From a virus, in IMG/VR virus record IMGVR_UViG_3300009527_000003, positions 1 to 35,899 of that record: a stretch of DNA of 35,899 nt. One strand, written 5' to 3'. The position numbers and the translations under genes were made by a program. Position 1 is the first letter of the stretch, and every line of letters starts with the position of its first letter. Below, piece after piece: positions 7,372 to 16,370 of this stretch. The notes under the pieces were generated by a model. The model was not told the DNA's origin. It did no database searches and worked only from the letters and a program-made list of their open reading frames with translations.

Positions 7372-7705
7372 TGTACCAGACAAGGACGGCACCACCCGAC
7401 GGGCACACCTCACCAAGGCGCGCACCGCCATCGAGAAGCGGACTGGTGTCACCCCTACTGGTGGCGACTTCGCTCCTCTTGATGAGCGTCCTGCTGTACC
7501 TGCCTGCCTCGCTCACCTCCTACCTCTCTTCGGCGAGCTCAGCGCAGCGAGGGGCACTGGAATGAACGGTCCTCTTGCGGTCTCCTACTCCGAGCTCGAG
7601 GCCTACACCCGTCTGATGGGGATTGACATCGAGCCCCTCGAGGTGCAGGCCCTGCGGGCAATGGACACCGCCTTTCTAAACGCCTACGCCGCCAAGGAGA
7701 CCTGA
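7313..7705 (+). CDS. Tail assembly chaperone, T extension of GT fusion
   Basis: This frame has no convincing start of its own and is expressed by frameshifting from the G-like gene, giving a GT protein of about 249 aa. It reads FVEGLKPLTRWVELRVELDVPDK and later MNGPLAVSYSELEAYTRLMGIDIEPLEVQALRAMDTAFLNAY. The latter has the feel of T-type chaperones ('..YsEleay..l.g..l...E...lr.mD..yl'). It ends at TGA 7703-7705, immediately before the TTG start of the tape measure gene. Confidence 0.8.
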   Translation, partial: FFVEGLKPLTRWVELRVELDVPDKDGTTRRAHLTKARTAIEKRTGVTPTGGDFAPLDERPAVPACLAHLLPLFGELSAARGTGMNGPLAVSYSELEAYTRLMGIDIEPLEVQALRAMDTAFLNAYAAKET

Positions 7706-9844
7706 TTGAACCTCATCGAGCTCATCTTCAAGGCCAATACCTCCGGTCTCAAGGACGCCCAGCGGGAGCTGAAGGCGACTGAGAAGGCGACTGAGAAGGT
7801 TGAGCAGCAGACGGGCAGCGCAAATGCCGCCTTCAAGGACCTTGGGTCGGTCAAGGGTCCAATCGGTGAAGTCACAAGCAAGGTGGGTGAGCTGCAGGGG
7901 GCAATTGGTAATGTAGCTGGAGCGGCTCGCGCCCTTCCTGCTCTGCTCATCGCAGCTGTCTCAGCCGCCGGCATTCTTGCCGCAGTTCGCTTTGCCGGCC
8001 CGCTTGATGACCTTGGTGACCTTGCCACAAAGCTTGGGATGGGGGTCAATCAACTCACGCTGCTGAAGCAGTCGCTTGAGGGGTCAGGACTGTCGGTCGA
8101 GACCTACAGCACCTCCATCGACAAGGTCGTCAAGGCGCTCTCTAAGACTGATGAGGAGGGTTCTAAGGCCGCTCTTGCCATCGGCGAGCTCGGTGTAAAG
8201 GTCTCCGACGCCTCAACGCCGCAGGAGGTGCTTGCTGAGGTAACTGCGAAGTACTTCGACAGAGTGCAGGATGGGACCGTAACTGTCGGTGAGTATGCCG
8301 CCCTTCAAGTTGTGCTCGGAAAGAATGTGCGGGAGACAATGGTCGCCGTTGAAGCCGCTGAAGAGGCGCAGAAGCGGTACAACCACTTTACTGAGCTCGG
8401 CATCGGCATCACCCAAAGCGGGGCGGATGCCGCCTCTGACTATGAGAAGTCAAGTCAAGACCTCAGCTTCATCTTGACGGCGATGGGTTCGCAGCTTGTC
8501 GGCTCCATCATCCCGGCTTTCACTTCGCTTCAGAAGTGGTTTGTGAAGAGCTACGAGAGCGGCGGGCTGGTCTATGGGGCATTTCAACTGCTGAAGGCAG
8601 GAGCGGAGCTGCTGATGGTACCAATTCGTGCCATCATTTCGCTGTTCATCGCCCTCGACAATGTGGTCACCATCGTCAGTAAGAGCCTAATGACCGCCTT
8701 CAAGGCGTTCGGACAGGCGGCTACCGGCGACTTCGCCGGGGCGTGGAGCACGCTGTCCTCCATCCAAGGGATGGCCATCGAGACGCTGAAGGCTGGCAAC
8801 GAGGAGATTGCCAACCTGTGGAAGGACAGCATTGGTGGTGGTGGCGGACCGCTGGCTGCCGGGGGCGGAGTACCTGGCACTCTTGGTGGTGGGCTGGGCG
8901 CCAACAACAAGAATAGGAAGAAGGAGAAGCCATTTTTTCCAGGCGACGCCACCGGTCCGTTCAACGAGTGGAAGATGATGATGGAGGAGCGGGCTAAGCG
9001 CGACCTTGAGAACATCGCGCGCTATGACAAGGCGGAGGCTGCCGCAAATGCTGCGTATGAGAGCGAGAAGAAGTTTGCTGAGGCTGTTCGAGACACACTC
9101 GACCCCACCCGCGAGCTCAACCGCGAGATTGAGAAGATTAACAACAACATCCTGCTCAACGCCCCTGAAAAGGAAGAAGCCATCAAGCGGCTGAAGGAGA
9201 ACTTCGACAAGACGAAGAAGGGCGCTGAGGAGCTCAACCTCGGGCTGGAGGCCAGCAAGTATGTCGCCGGCCAGGTAGGTGATGCCCTCTCAAACGCATT
9301 TACCGCAGGCACATTCAGCTTCAAGAACTTCCTTGTGACCCTGCTTCAGGGGTTGTCAAAGCTCATCATCCAACTCACCATTGTTGAGCCGCTCATCAAG
9401 GCAGTAACAGGTGCCTTCGGTAAAGGCGGCGGCGGGTTCGGGCAGCTTGCCTCGCAGGCCGGGTCCTTCATCTTCAGTCTGTTCGGCGCGGCCAATGGCG
9501 CCGCCTTCAATCGTGGGATGGTCACCCCCTTCGCCAACGGTGGCGTCGTCTCAAGCCCAACCTTCTTCCCAATGGCGAATGGCACCGGACTGATGGGCGA
9601 GGCTGGACCGGAGGCGGTTATGCCGCTAAAGAGAGGCAAGAACGGCAAGCTCGGGGTCGTCGCCGCCGGTGGTACGGGAGCGGTCATCAACAACATCACA
9701 GTCTCCATCGGGTCAATCGACAGCGAGGAGCGTCAGCGCGCCCTTATGCGGGAACTTGAGAAGACGATTAAGGCAACTGCCCGACAGACGCTGTCTGACG
9801 AGCTGACCCGCAACGGCGGTGCCTTCCGCCGGGCCTACGCTTAA
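7706..9844 (+). CDS. Tape measure protein
   Basis: The 712-aa protein sets tail length and is ejected with the DNA. It starts at TTG 7706, right after the T stop, with an AAGGAGA site. It has an N-terminal coiled-coil region (residues 10-60), a hydrophobic segment ALPALLIAAVSAAGILAAV (about 77-95), a helical region resembling the phage TMP core, a second hydrophobic region around 300-330, and a Gly-rich linker at 375-398. The C-terminus has FKNFLVTLLQGLSKLIIQL and GLMGEAGPEAVMPLKRG, which resemble lambda-type tape measures. The length would predict a tail of roughly 100 nm by the usual 1.5 angstrom per residue rule. Confidence 0.92.
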   Translation: MNLIELIFKANTSGLKDAQRELKATEKATEKVEQQTGSANAAFKDLGSVKGPIGEVTSKVGELQGAIGNVAGAARALPALLIAAVSAAGILAAVRFAGPLDDLGDLATKLGMGVNQLTLLKQSLEGSGLSVETYSTSIDKVVKALSKTDEEGSKAALAIGELGVKVSDASTPQEVLAEVTAKYFDRVQDGTVTVGEYAALQVVLGKNVRETMVAVEAAEEAQKRYNHFTELGIGITQSGADAASDYEKSSQDLSFILTAMGSQLVGSIIPAFTSLQKWFVKSYESGGLVYGAFQLLKAGAELLMVPIRAIISLFIALDNVVTIVSKSLMTAFKAFGQAATGDFAGAWSTLSSIQGMAIETLKAGNEEIANLWKDSIGGGGGPLAAGGGVPGTLGGGLGANNKNRKKEKPFFPGDATGPFNEWKMMMEERAKRDLENIARYDKAEAAANAAYESEKKFAEAVRDTLDPTRELNREIEKINNNILLNAPEKEEAIKRLKENFDKTKKGAEELNLGLEASKYVAGQVGDALSNAFTAGTFSFKNFLVTLLQGLSKLIIQLTIVEPLIKAVTGAFGKGGGGFGQLASQAGSFIFSLFGAANGAAFNRGMVTPFANGGVVSSPTFFPMANGTGLMGEAGPEAVMPLKRGKNGKLGVVAAGGTGAVINNITVSIGSIDSEERQRALMRELEKTIKATARQTLSDELTRNGGAFRRAYA

Positions 9845-9856
9845 CCGGAGCCACCT

Positions 9857-10204
9857 ATGCCCGCCGCCCTTCCCCTGCAGACAACCATCAGCCAAGCATC
9901 CTCCGCTGGTGTCGAATTCAAGGTAATCGCCACTGGCTATGGTAACGGTTACTCCCAGCGGGCTCCTGACGGCATCAACACCTCTATTGGGTCGTGGGAT
10001 GTCTCGTGGGAGAACATCACCGCCACTGAGTTCAGCACGGTGACCACCGCCCTTGAGACCGCCAAAGGCGCCGACTACTTCACCTGGCAGGCACCAGGCG
10101 ACAGTGTGACTAAGCGCTGGGTCGTCTCTAAGTACTCCAAGCAGGCAATGAGCGGTGACATCTACACAGTCTCCGCCACCCTGACGCAGGTGTTCGACCT
10201 ATGA
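9857..10204 (+). CDS. Minor tail protein, M-like
   Basis: The 115-aa protein resembles lambda gpM-type tail-tip proteins: a beta-rich sequence with VIATGYGNGYSQRAPDGINT (residues about 23-42), GSWDVSWENI and a C-terminal WVVSKYSKQAMSGDIYTVSATLTQVF. It follows the tape measure and overlaps the L-like gene (ATGA at 10201). The M-L-K-I-J order is conserved in this cluster, so these proteins probably form the tail-tip hub. Confidence 0.75.
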   Translation: MPAALPLQTTISQASSAGVEFKVIATGYGNGYSQRAPDGINTSIGSWDVSWENITATEFSTVTTALETAKGADYFTWQAPGDSVTKRWVVSKYSKQAMSGDIYTVSATLTQVFDL

Positions 10205-10722
10205 CCGTTGCACAGGACCTCCAGAAGTCAGCCCTGCCTGGGCTGGTCCAGCTCTTCACCCTCGACCTGAACCCCATCGGCGTCGCTCAGGTGTTCCACT
10301 TCACACCGACACCAAACGGGACTACGGGCACCGCCGTCTTTGGTGGCGTCACCTACACCGCCTTCCCCATCCAAGCGGAGGGCTTTGAGGTCTCTGGCGA
10401 TGGTTCAGCACCACAACCCACCCTGCGGGTCTCCAACATTACCCGTTACCTGCAGTCGGAGCTGACCGCCTACCAGGACATCGTCGGTGCCAAGGTGACC
10501 CGCACCCTGACCTTCGAGACCTACCTGGACACCGGCTCCACCCCCGACAGCTCCCAGGTCTTTGGCGTTCAGTCCTACCTCATCCAGCAGCTCGTCACCC
10601 AGAACAAGCTCGAGCTCGTCTTCCGTCTCTGCACCATCCTCGACCGCTCAACGCTGAAGCTCCCACGGGAGCAGGTGCTCCGCAAGGAGTTCCCAGGTGC
10701 AGGGTTGTTCCGCACTGAATAA
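10201..10722 (+). CDS. Minor tail protein, L-like
   Basis: The 173-aa protein resembles the phage minor tail protein L family: LPGLVQLFTLDLNPIG near the N-terminus, VFGGVTYTAFPIQAEGFEVSGDGSAP (spanning about 56-82) and a final LPREQVLRKEFPGAG. Lambda L ends in a cysteine-rich segment that binds an iron-sulphur cluster. Here the protein stops before that point and the C-terminal cysteines are missing, so the metal site is probably lost. It overlaps the M-like gene by four bases, and its TAA is part of the AATAAATA promoter. Confidence 0.82.
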   Translation: MTVAQDLQKSALPGLVQLFTLDLNPIGVAQVFHFTPTPNGTTGTAVFGGVTYTAFPIQAEGFEVSGDGSAPQPTLRVSNITRYLQSELTAYQDIVGAKVTRTLTFETYLDTGSTPDSSQVFGVQSYLIQQLVTQNKLELVFRLCTILDRSTLKLPREQVLRKEFPGAGLFRTE

Positions 10723-10725
10723 ATA
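10718..10725 (+). promoter_or_regulatory. TAAATA-class promoter upstream of K-like gene
   Basis: AATAAATA overlaps the stop of the L-like gene and lies 27 bases before the next ATG. This splits the tail-tip genes into two transcription units. Confidence 0.55.
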
Positions 10726-10752
10726 GACCACCCTTCTACCGGACCTCAGCCA

Positions 10753-11505
10753 ATGGCGCACAGGACCCCCACCCCGCTCTCAAAGGAAGCCCTTGCCCAG
10801 GTCAAGGCACACTTCATTGCCTGCCACCCCAACGAGGGGGTCGGTTACTTCAAGGGCGACACCTTTTACCCCGTTGAGAATGTCACCACTCTGGACCCGA
10901 GGCGGTCCTTCGCCTGCCCACTTGAGGTGATGCTGGAGGACCCGGACCTCATCTGCCACTCCCACACCACCGGCTGGGAGGTGTGCTCCCCCGACATCGA
11001 CCCCCGTGCTCCCTCCAAGGAGGACCTCGACGGACAGATTGCCACCGCCGTTGAGTGGGCGCTGTTCGTCACCGACGGCGAGACCTGCGACGACCCAATC
11101 TACTGGGGCAACCCGGACAACCGCCCACCTCTCATCGGCCGGGAGTTCATCTTCAACGCCCAGGACTGCCTGAGCCTGGCTCAGGACTACTACTACTCAA
11201 CCCACGACATCCGTCTCCCCAATCTTGGGCGCAATCACTTCTGGTCGCAGGAGGGTGAGGACCACATCGGACAGAACTACGAGGCGTGGGGCTTCTATGA
11301 TGTCACCGCCGAGGACCTGCTCCCTGGCGACGCCCTGTTGTACAAGGTCCGCTCCCCAGTCCCAAACCACATCGGCATCTACCTTGGCGGCAACCAGGTC
11401 CTGTCGCACTGGTATGGGCGCATCAGTCAGGTCGAGGACTACGGCAAGTGGGCAGGGCACATCAGCCACTACCTGCGCAACCGCAAGGTCGAGACGGGAG
11501 AATGA
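10753..11505 (+). CDS. Tail-tip peptidase, K-like (JAMM plus NlpC/P60)
   Basis: The 250-aa protein joins two hydrolase domains, as in lambda gpK. The N-terminal JAB/MPN domain shows E28, the HSH pair (H69, H71) and the following S79 and D81/D83. The C-terminal NlpC/P60 domain shows the catalytic Cys in QDCLSLAQDYY (C139), the His in NHIGIYL (H206) and a further His at 219. Lambda K takes part in tail-tip assembly, and the P60 half may cleave peptidoglycan peptides during entry. No ribosome site is strong here, but the start lies 27 bases downstream of the promoter element. Confidence 0.88.
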   Translation: MAHRTPTPLSKEALAQVKAHFIACHPNEGVGYFKGDTFYPVENVTTLDPRRSFACPLEVMLEDPDLICHSHTTGWEVCSPDIDPRAPSKEDLDGQIATAVEWALFVTDGETCDDPIYWGNPDNRPPLIGREFIFNAQDCLSLAQDYYYSTHDIRLPNLGRNHFWSQEGEDHIGQNYEAWGFYDVTAEDLLPGDALLYKVRSPVPNHIGIYLGGNQVLSHWYGRISQVEDYGKWAGHISHYLRNRKVETGE

Positions 11506-11508
11506 CGA

Positions 11509-12078
11509 ATGCTTAGAACCATCCACCTTCACGGCTCTCTCGGTGCCCGCTTCGGCAAGGAGCACCGCCTCGATGTCGAGAACATCTTCCAGCTGATGGG
11601 TGCCCTCGAGAGCCGCCTTGGTGTCGCCTTCAAGGAGGCCATCCGGGTCGGGAAGTGGCACATCTTCGACGGTGCAAAGAAGAAGGGCAACGACCGCAGC
11701 GAGGAGACCCTGTCAGTACCACTCTCTAAGAGAACCTTTCACATTTTCCCAGTCATCGAGGGTCGCTCCGCTGCATTCCGCATCGTCATCGGGGTGGTGC
11801 TGATGGTCGCTTCCGTCTTTGTACCCGCACTCGCTCCCTACGCAGTGCAGGTGTTCGCTGCTGGTTTCAGTCTCACTGTAGGCGGCATCACCGAGCTTCT
11901 GACGAAGCCCAAGGGAATGGACAAGCGAGACCAACTCGACGAGGGTAAGTCCTCAATCTTCAACTCGGTGCGGAATGTCACCACCCAGGGCGGACCCATC
12001 CCGCTCATCTACGGTCGAGTTCGTCGGGCCTCCTCGGTCGTCATCTCCGCCGACTTCGCATCGGAGAACACCGGATGA
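11509..12078 (+). CDS. Tail assembly protein, I-like
   Basis: The 189-aa protein follows the K-like gene by three bases. The N-terminal 80 residues look like the ubiquitin-like fold of lambda gpI (IHLHGSLGARFG...). A hydrophobic segment IVIGVVLMVASVFVPALAP lies at about residues 92-110. The C-terminus reads SSIFNSVRNVTTQGGPIPLIYGRVRRASSVVIS, typical of the family ('..qG.PiPliYGrvrvgs'). It overlaps the J-like gene as ATGA at 12075. In lambda, I is needed for tail-tip assembly but is not in the mature virion. Confidence 0.82.
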   Translation: MLRTIHLHGSLGARFGKEHRLDVENIFQLMGALESRLGVAFKEAIRVGKWHIFDGAKKKGNDRSEETLSVPLSKRTFHIFPVIEGRSAAFRIVIGVVLMVASVFVPALAPYAVQVFAAGFSLTVGGITELLTKPKGMDKRDQLDEGKSSIFNSVRNVTTQGGPIPLIYGRVRRASSVVISADFASENTG

Positions 12079-15000
12079 CCAAGCAGTTCATTAAGGGAGC
12101 GGGCGGCGGTTCTAAGAAGCAGCACATCCCAGTCGAGACCCCCAACTCGCTCATCACTAAGACCACCGCCCGTGTTGTCTTCCTGACCTCGCAGGGTGAG
12201 GTGATGGGGTTGTGCGACCAGCCAACCGTTTCATCTGCCGCCATCTTTCCTGCTGTGAAGCCGCTGAAGGCGGTGTTTATGGACAACATTGCCGTCCAGA
12301 ACACCGACGACACCCTGCACTACGCCAATGCGACCGCTGAGGAGCGTGTCGGGCTGCCCTCCCAGACTGCCATCGCCGGCTTTCCGTCGGCCACAACAGG
12401 TTTCAGCGTCGGCACCAAGGTCGTCGTCGCCACCCCTGTCGCCTACACTTCCTCGACCGCCGATGTTGATGCCATCCGGGTAGGCATCCGCTTTCCAGCC
12501 CTCTTCCAGCAGGAGAACAACGGGGACATCAACAAGACGACGGTTGAGTTCGGCATCTACCGGCGACTTGGAGCGGGGTCCTACTCCCTCATTCGCACCG
12601 TCACCGTCAATGACAAGACGAACGCTCCGTCCGACATCGACTACCTCATCGAACGCCCGACGGGTGCGGGTACCTGGGGAGTTCGTGTCAATCGGGTGAC
12701 CGCCGACAACTCCCTCTCGACCCTCGCTAACGACATCTACTTTCAGACGGCAACGGAGCTGCGGTATGTCACCCTGCCGTTCAACAACCGCGCCCTCGTC
12801 GGGCTGAAGGTAGTTGCCGATGAGACGACCTCTCGCTACCCGGTCGTCGGCTTCGACATCGCCGGCATCAAGTGCAAAATTCCGTCCAACTACAACCCCT
12901 ACACCCGGGTCAATAGCGGTGGCTGGGATGGCACCTTCAAGGCGCAGAAGGACTGGACCTGCAACCCAGCCTGGGTCCTCTACGATGTGCTGACCAATAC
13001 CCGCTACGGGATGGGCATCGCCGAGGCGGACATCGACAAGTTCTCCTTCTACGACGCAGCGGTCTATAACGACGCCACGGTGCCTGCCCTCGTCAATGGA
13101 GCGGTGAGCGGCACTGAGCCCCGTTACCAGTTCCACCACCAGTTCCTGGACGGGCAGGACGACGGCTGGAGTTTCGTCCAGAACCTCGCCGCCACCTTCG
13201 GGGCGGTGGTGTATTCCAACGGCACCCAGGTCAAGCTGGTGCAGGACCGGGTGACCAACTGGTCACGGGTCGTCTCAAACTCCAATGTCATCGACGGGAT
13301 GTTCGAGTACTCCTCCTCGACCCTTCAGACCCGTACCACCGCCTGCATCTGCTACTGGCAGAACCCAGACGAGGGAATGCTGGCGACCCCCGCCTACTAC
13401 GAGGACACCGCTGCGACCACCCGCTACGGCTACAACCTCAAGGAGGTGCAGGGCATCGGGGTCACCACCGAAGGACAGGCTCACCGGCTGGCGAAGTGGA
13501 ATGTTGAGACCTCAATCTCCAACCTGACCTCCGTCACCTTCAAGGTCGGCTTCGCCAACGCCGGGTTGATGCCAGGCGAGGTCATCAAAATCGCCGATGC
13601 CGACTACGCTGAGGTGATGTCGGAGGCACGGGCGGTAAGCGCGACATCTTCCGTGCTAACCATCGACCGCCCGGTCTCAGTTGTAAGCGGCAACACCTTC
13701 GACATCATCGGAGCGGACGGCACGACAGTTCTTACACGGACTGTCTCAGGGACCTCAACTGACGAGACCGTCCCCTACTCAGGCAGTGCCCTCTCAATCA
13801 CCGCTGGTGCGACCGTAATCTTCACGACCGACATCTCGCCCCGCTACTTCAAGGTCATCTCCGTCAAGGAGGAACAACCTGGCGAGTGGTCCGTCTCCGC
13901 AGTTCAATACGACCCGAACAAGTTCGGGCGGGTCGATGACACCCCAACGGGCGCGCCGCTCATCTACCAGCAGCCCAACCAAATTCCATCCGCCCCGACC
14001 GCCCTGAACTTCCGTGAGGTGGCGGTCAATGACAACAACTCCATTCGCCGCAGCCTCATCATCTCCTGGTCCCGACCGGTCAGCGGGGGTGTGAGCGGCT
14101 ATGCGTTGAAGTACCGGGTCAAGACCTCCTCCTGGACCCTCGTCAATCCGCAGACGACCTCATATGAGATTGCACCCGTCATCGACGGCACCTACGAGGT
14201 CGAGGTCAGGGCCGTCAATGCCCGTGGGGTGGCGTCGGACGCCCTCACCGGTTCCTACTCAATCTCCATCAACGGGGTCGCCGCCTCACCTCTCGACCCA
14301 CCGACCAACCTCATCGAGACGAACCTCGGTGCGACCGTCTTCACCTCCGACAACCTCAACTTCCGCTGGACCAACCCGACCAGCAACGGTTCGAAGAGCG
14401 TCAGCCTGCGCGACTTCGAGGTGCGCATCATCGAGACGACGGGTTCGACCACCCTTCGCACCTTCTACATCGCCCCAATCGCTGCCGGGCAGAACCAGCA
14501 GGCGGCCTACACCTACGAGGACAACCGGGTGGATGGCGGACCTCGTCGCACCATCAAGGTGCAGGTGCGCTGCCGAGACACCAACAACAACCTGTCGAAC
14601 GCCGTTGAGACGACCTTCACCAACCCTGCCCCTGGGGTGCCGTATGGCATCACCGTTCAGGGCGGGGTGGGCAATGTCAAGATGTACTGGCAGAACCCGA
14701 CGGAGAGCGACTTCGAGGGCACCCTCATCTGGCGCTCAACAACGACCGGCTTCACTCCCTCCTACGCCAACCTCGTCTTTGATGGGTCGGATGCCGCCTG
14801 GACGGACGGTGCGGTGACCGACGGCACCCGCTACTACTACCGCTTCGCCGCCTACGACAGCTTCGAGAAGACCTACGACGGTGCCCGGCTGAACCTCACC
14901 GGTGAATACACGGGAGATGCCGTCTCCCTCGACTTCGACACCAACCTGGTGCATAACTCGTCGTTCCAGGCGCTGACCCCTGAGGGCAACTTCAAGCCGA

Positions 15001-16370
15001 CCGGCTTCTACACCTATGAGTTTGCCGAGCCGCCCCGCCACGAGTTCTTCGATGCCACCGGGCGCAACTCATCGAAGGCGTTCGCCTCCCGCATCATCAC
15101 CGCCGTGCCGTCGCAGTTTGGCCTGGCGACCCTGCCAAGCGAGGTGCCAGGTGGGGCAAGCGTGAATGGTGGCTGGAAGACGGACACCGACTATGTCCTC
15201 TCCATCTACGCTAAGCGGGTCAATGGCTCCGGCTGGACCAACCTTGAGCCGGTGTGGAACAACATCCCTGACGCCCAAACGGTGCTCTCCGCCCCTAACC
15301 TCACGACCTCGTGGGTGCGCTCCAGCTGGAAAATCAGGTGGGATGCTGGTTCCACCGTTGAACCGGACGGTGGCTTCTTCATCCGGGTCAATGGCACCCA
15401 CGCCGTCGGAGCGGAGCTCCACCTCGACGACATCCAGGTGGAGGTCGGCACCGCTGTGACTGCCTACGCCCCTCGCTCCTCGGAGCTGGTGCTGCCTGGG
15501 TCCATCACCGCAACTGAGATTGCGGACGACAGCGTGACGACGCCTAAGCTGGTGGCTGGGAGCGTCGTTGCCGGCAAGATTGCGGCCGATGCGGTCGGCA
15601 CCAATGAGCTCATCGCCGGAGCGGTGACCGCCGACAAGATTGCGGCGAACTCAATCACCGCCGACAAGGTCGTCATCACCGGCACCGCCGCTGCGCTTAA
15701 CGCCGACCCGAACACCCAGGACGGCTCCGCCTGGACATCCGATGCCGCCGACCCAACCGTCATCACCGACACGACCTCACCGACCGGCAAGGCGCTGGAA
15801 CTGAACTCAAGCGCAGCGGTGCTCACCACTGAGTTCATCCCGCTGGACGCCACCAAGAACTACAACCTTCGCACCTGGTTCAAGCAGCAGAGCGGCACCT
15901 CCACCACCTACCTGGCGGTCGCGTTCTACAACGGGTCACAGGGGCTGCTCACTGGCACCTCCAATCCCAGTGGCTGGACGGACTACGGCACCTTCCACTA
16001 CTACGGGCTGGTGAATGCCACCGGTCCGGCCTCCTGGTCGGAGTACCGCATCGACTTTGGGCCGGACGAGACGGCACACATTCCAACTGGAGCGAAGTTC
16101 TGTCGCATCGGTGTGCTGTTCAACGAGAGCGGCACTGGTGTTCAGCGGACCACCAACCTTCGCCTGGTCGAGAAGGTCTCCTCCGCCCTCATTGTCAATG
16201 GTGCAATCACCGCAACGAAGATTGCTGTCTCCTCGCTCGACGCCGTCTCCGCCACCATCGGCACCCTGCGGACCGCCTCCAGCGGGCAACGGGTCGAAAT
16301 CAAGGACAACCAAATCATCGTCTATGACAGCTCCAATGCGGTGCGTGTCAAGATTGGGAACCTCTCGTAA
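12075..16370 (+). CDS. Central tail fibre / host-specificity protein, J-like
   Basis: The 1431-aa protein is the hub and receptor-contacting tip, as in lambda J. The N-terminal half carries the tip-attachment domains; residues about 300-390 include WVLYDVLTNTRYGMGI, a motif common in J proteins. Fibronectin type III-like domains begin near residue 638 (IPSAPTALNF... VEVRAVNARGVAS) and continue to about 950. A carbohydrate-binding-like module follows at about 955-1130. Near 1140-1200 there is an imperfect repeat (ATEIADDSV, AGKIAADAV, ADKIAANSI), often seen in tail-fibre stems. It ends TAATG into the next fibre gene. The C-terminal part probably sets host range. Confidence 0.9.
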   Translation: MTKQFIKGAGGGSKKQHIPVETPNSLITKTTARVVFLTSQGEVMGLCDQPTVSSAAIFPAVKPLKAVFMDNIAVQNTDDTLHYANATAEERVGLPSQTAIAGFPSATTGFSVGTKVVVATPVAYTSSTADVDAIRVGIRFPALFQQENNGDINKTTVEFGIYRRLGAGSYSLIRTVTVNDKTNAPSDIDYLIERPTGAGTWGVRVNRVTADNSLSTLANDIYFQTATELRYVTLPFNNRALVGLKVVADETTSRYPVVGFDIAGIKCKIPSNYNPYTRVNSGGWDGTFKAQKDWTCNPAWVLYDVLTNTRYGMGIAEADIDKFSFYDAAVYNDATVPALVNGAVSGTEPRYQFHHQFLDGQDDGWSFVQNLAATFGAVVYSNGTQVKLVQDRVTNWSRVVSNSNVIDGMFEYSSSTLQTRTTACICYWQNPDEGMLATPAYYEDTAATTRYGYNLKEVQGIGVTTEGQAHRLAKWNVETSISNLTSVTFKVGFANAGLMPGEVIKIADADYAEVMSEARAVSATSSVLTIDRPVSVVSGNTFDIIGADGTTVLTRTVSGTSTDETVPYSGSALSITAGATVIFTTDISPRYFKVISVKEEQPGEWSVSAVQYDPNKFGRVDDTPTGAPLIYQQPNQIPSAPTALNFREVAVNDNNSIRRSLIISWSRPVSGGVSGYALKYRVKTSSWTLVNPQTTSYEIAPVIDGTYEVEVRAVNARGVASDALTGSYSISINGVAASPLDPPTNLIETNLGATVFTSDNLNFRWTNPTSNGSKSVSLRDFEVRIIETTGSTTLRTFYIAPIAAGQNQQAAYTYEDNRVDGGPRRTIKVQVRCRDTNNNLSNAVETTFTNPAPGVPYGITVQGGVGNVKMYWQNPTESDFEGTLIWRSTTTGFTPSYANLVFDGSDAAWTDGAVTDGTRYYYRFAAYDSFEKTYDGARLNLTGEYTGDAVSLDFDTNLVHNSSFQALTPEGNFKPTGFYTYEFAEPPRHEFFDATGRNSSKAFASRIITAVPSQFGLATLPSEVPGGASVNGGWKTDTDYVLSIYAKRVNGSGWTNLEPVWNNIPDAQTVLSAPNLTTSWVRSSWKIRWDAGSTVEPDGGFFIRVNGTHAVGAELHLDDIQVEVGTAVTAYAPRSSELVLPGSITATEIADDSVTTPKLVAGSVVAGKIAADAVGTNELIAGAVTADKIAANSITADKVVITGTAAALNADPNTQDGSAWTSDAADPTVITDTTSPTGKALELNSSAAVLTTEFIPLDATKNYNLRTWFKQQSGTSTTYLAVAFYNGSQGLLTGTSNPSGWTDYGTFHYYGLVNATGPASWSEYRIDFGPDETAHIPTGAKFCRIGVLFNESGTGVQRTTNLRLVEKVSSALIVNGAITATKIAVSSLDAVSATIGTLRTASSGQRVEIKDNQIIVYDSSNAVRVKIGNLS

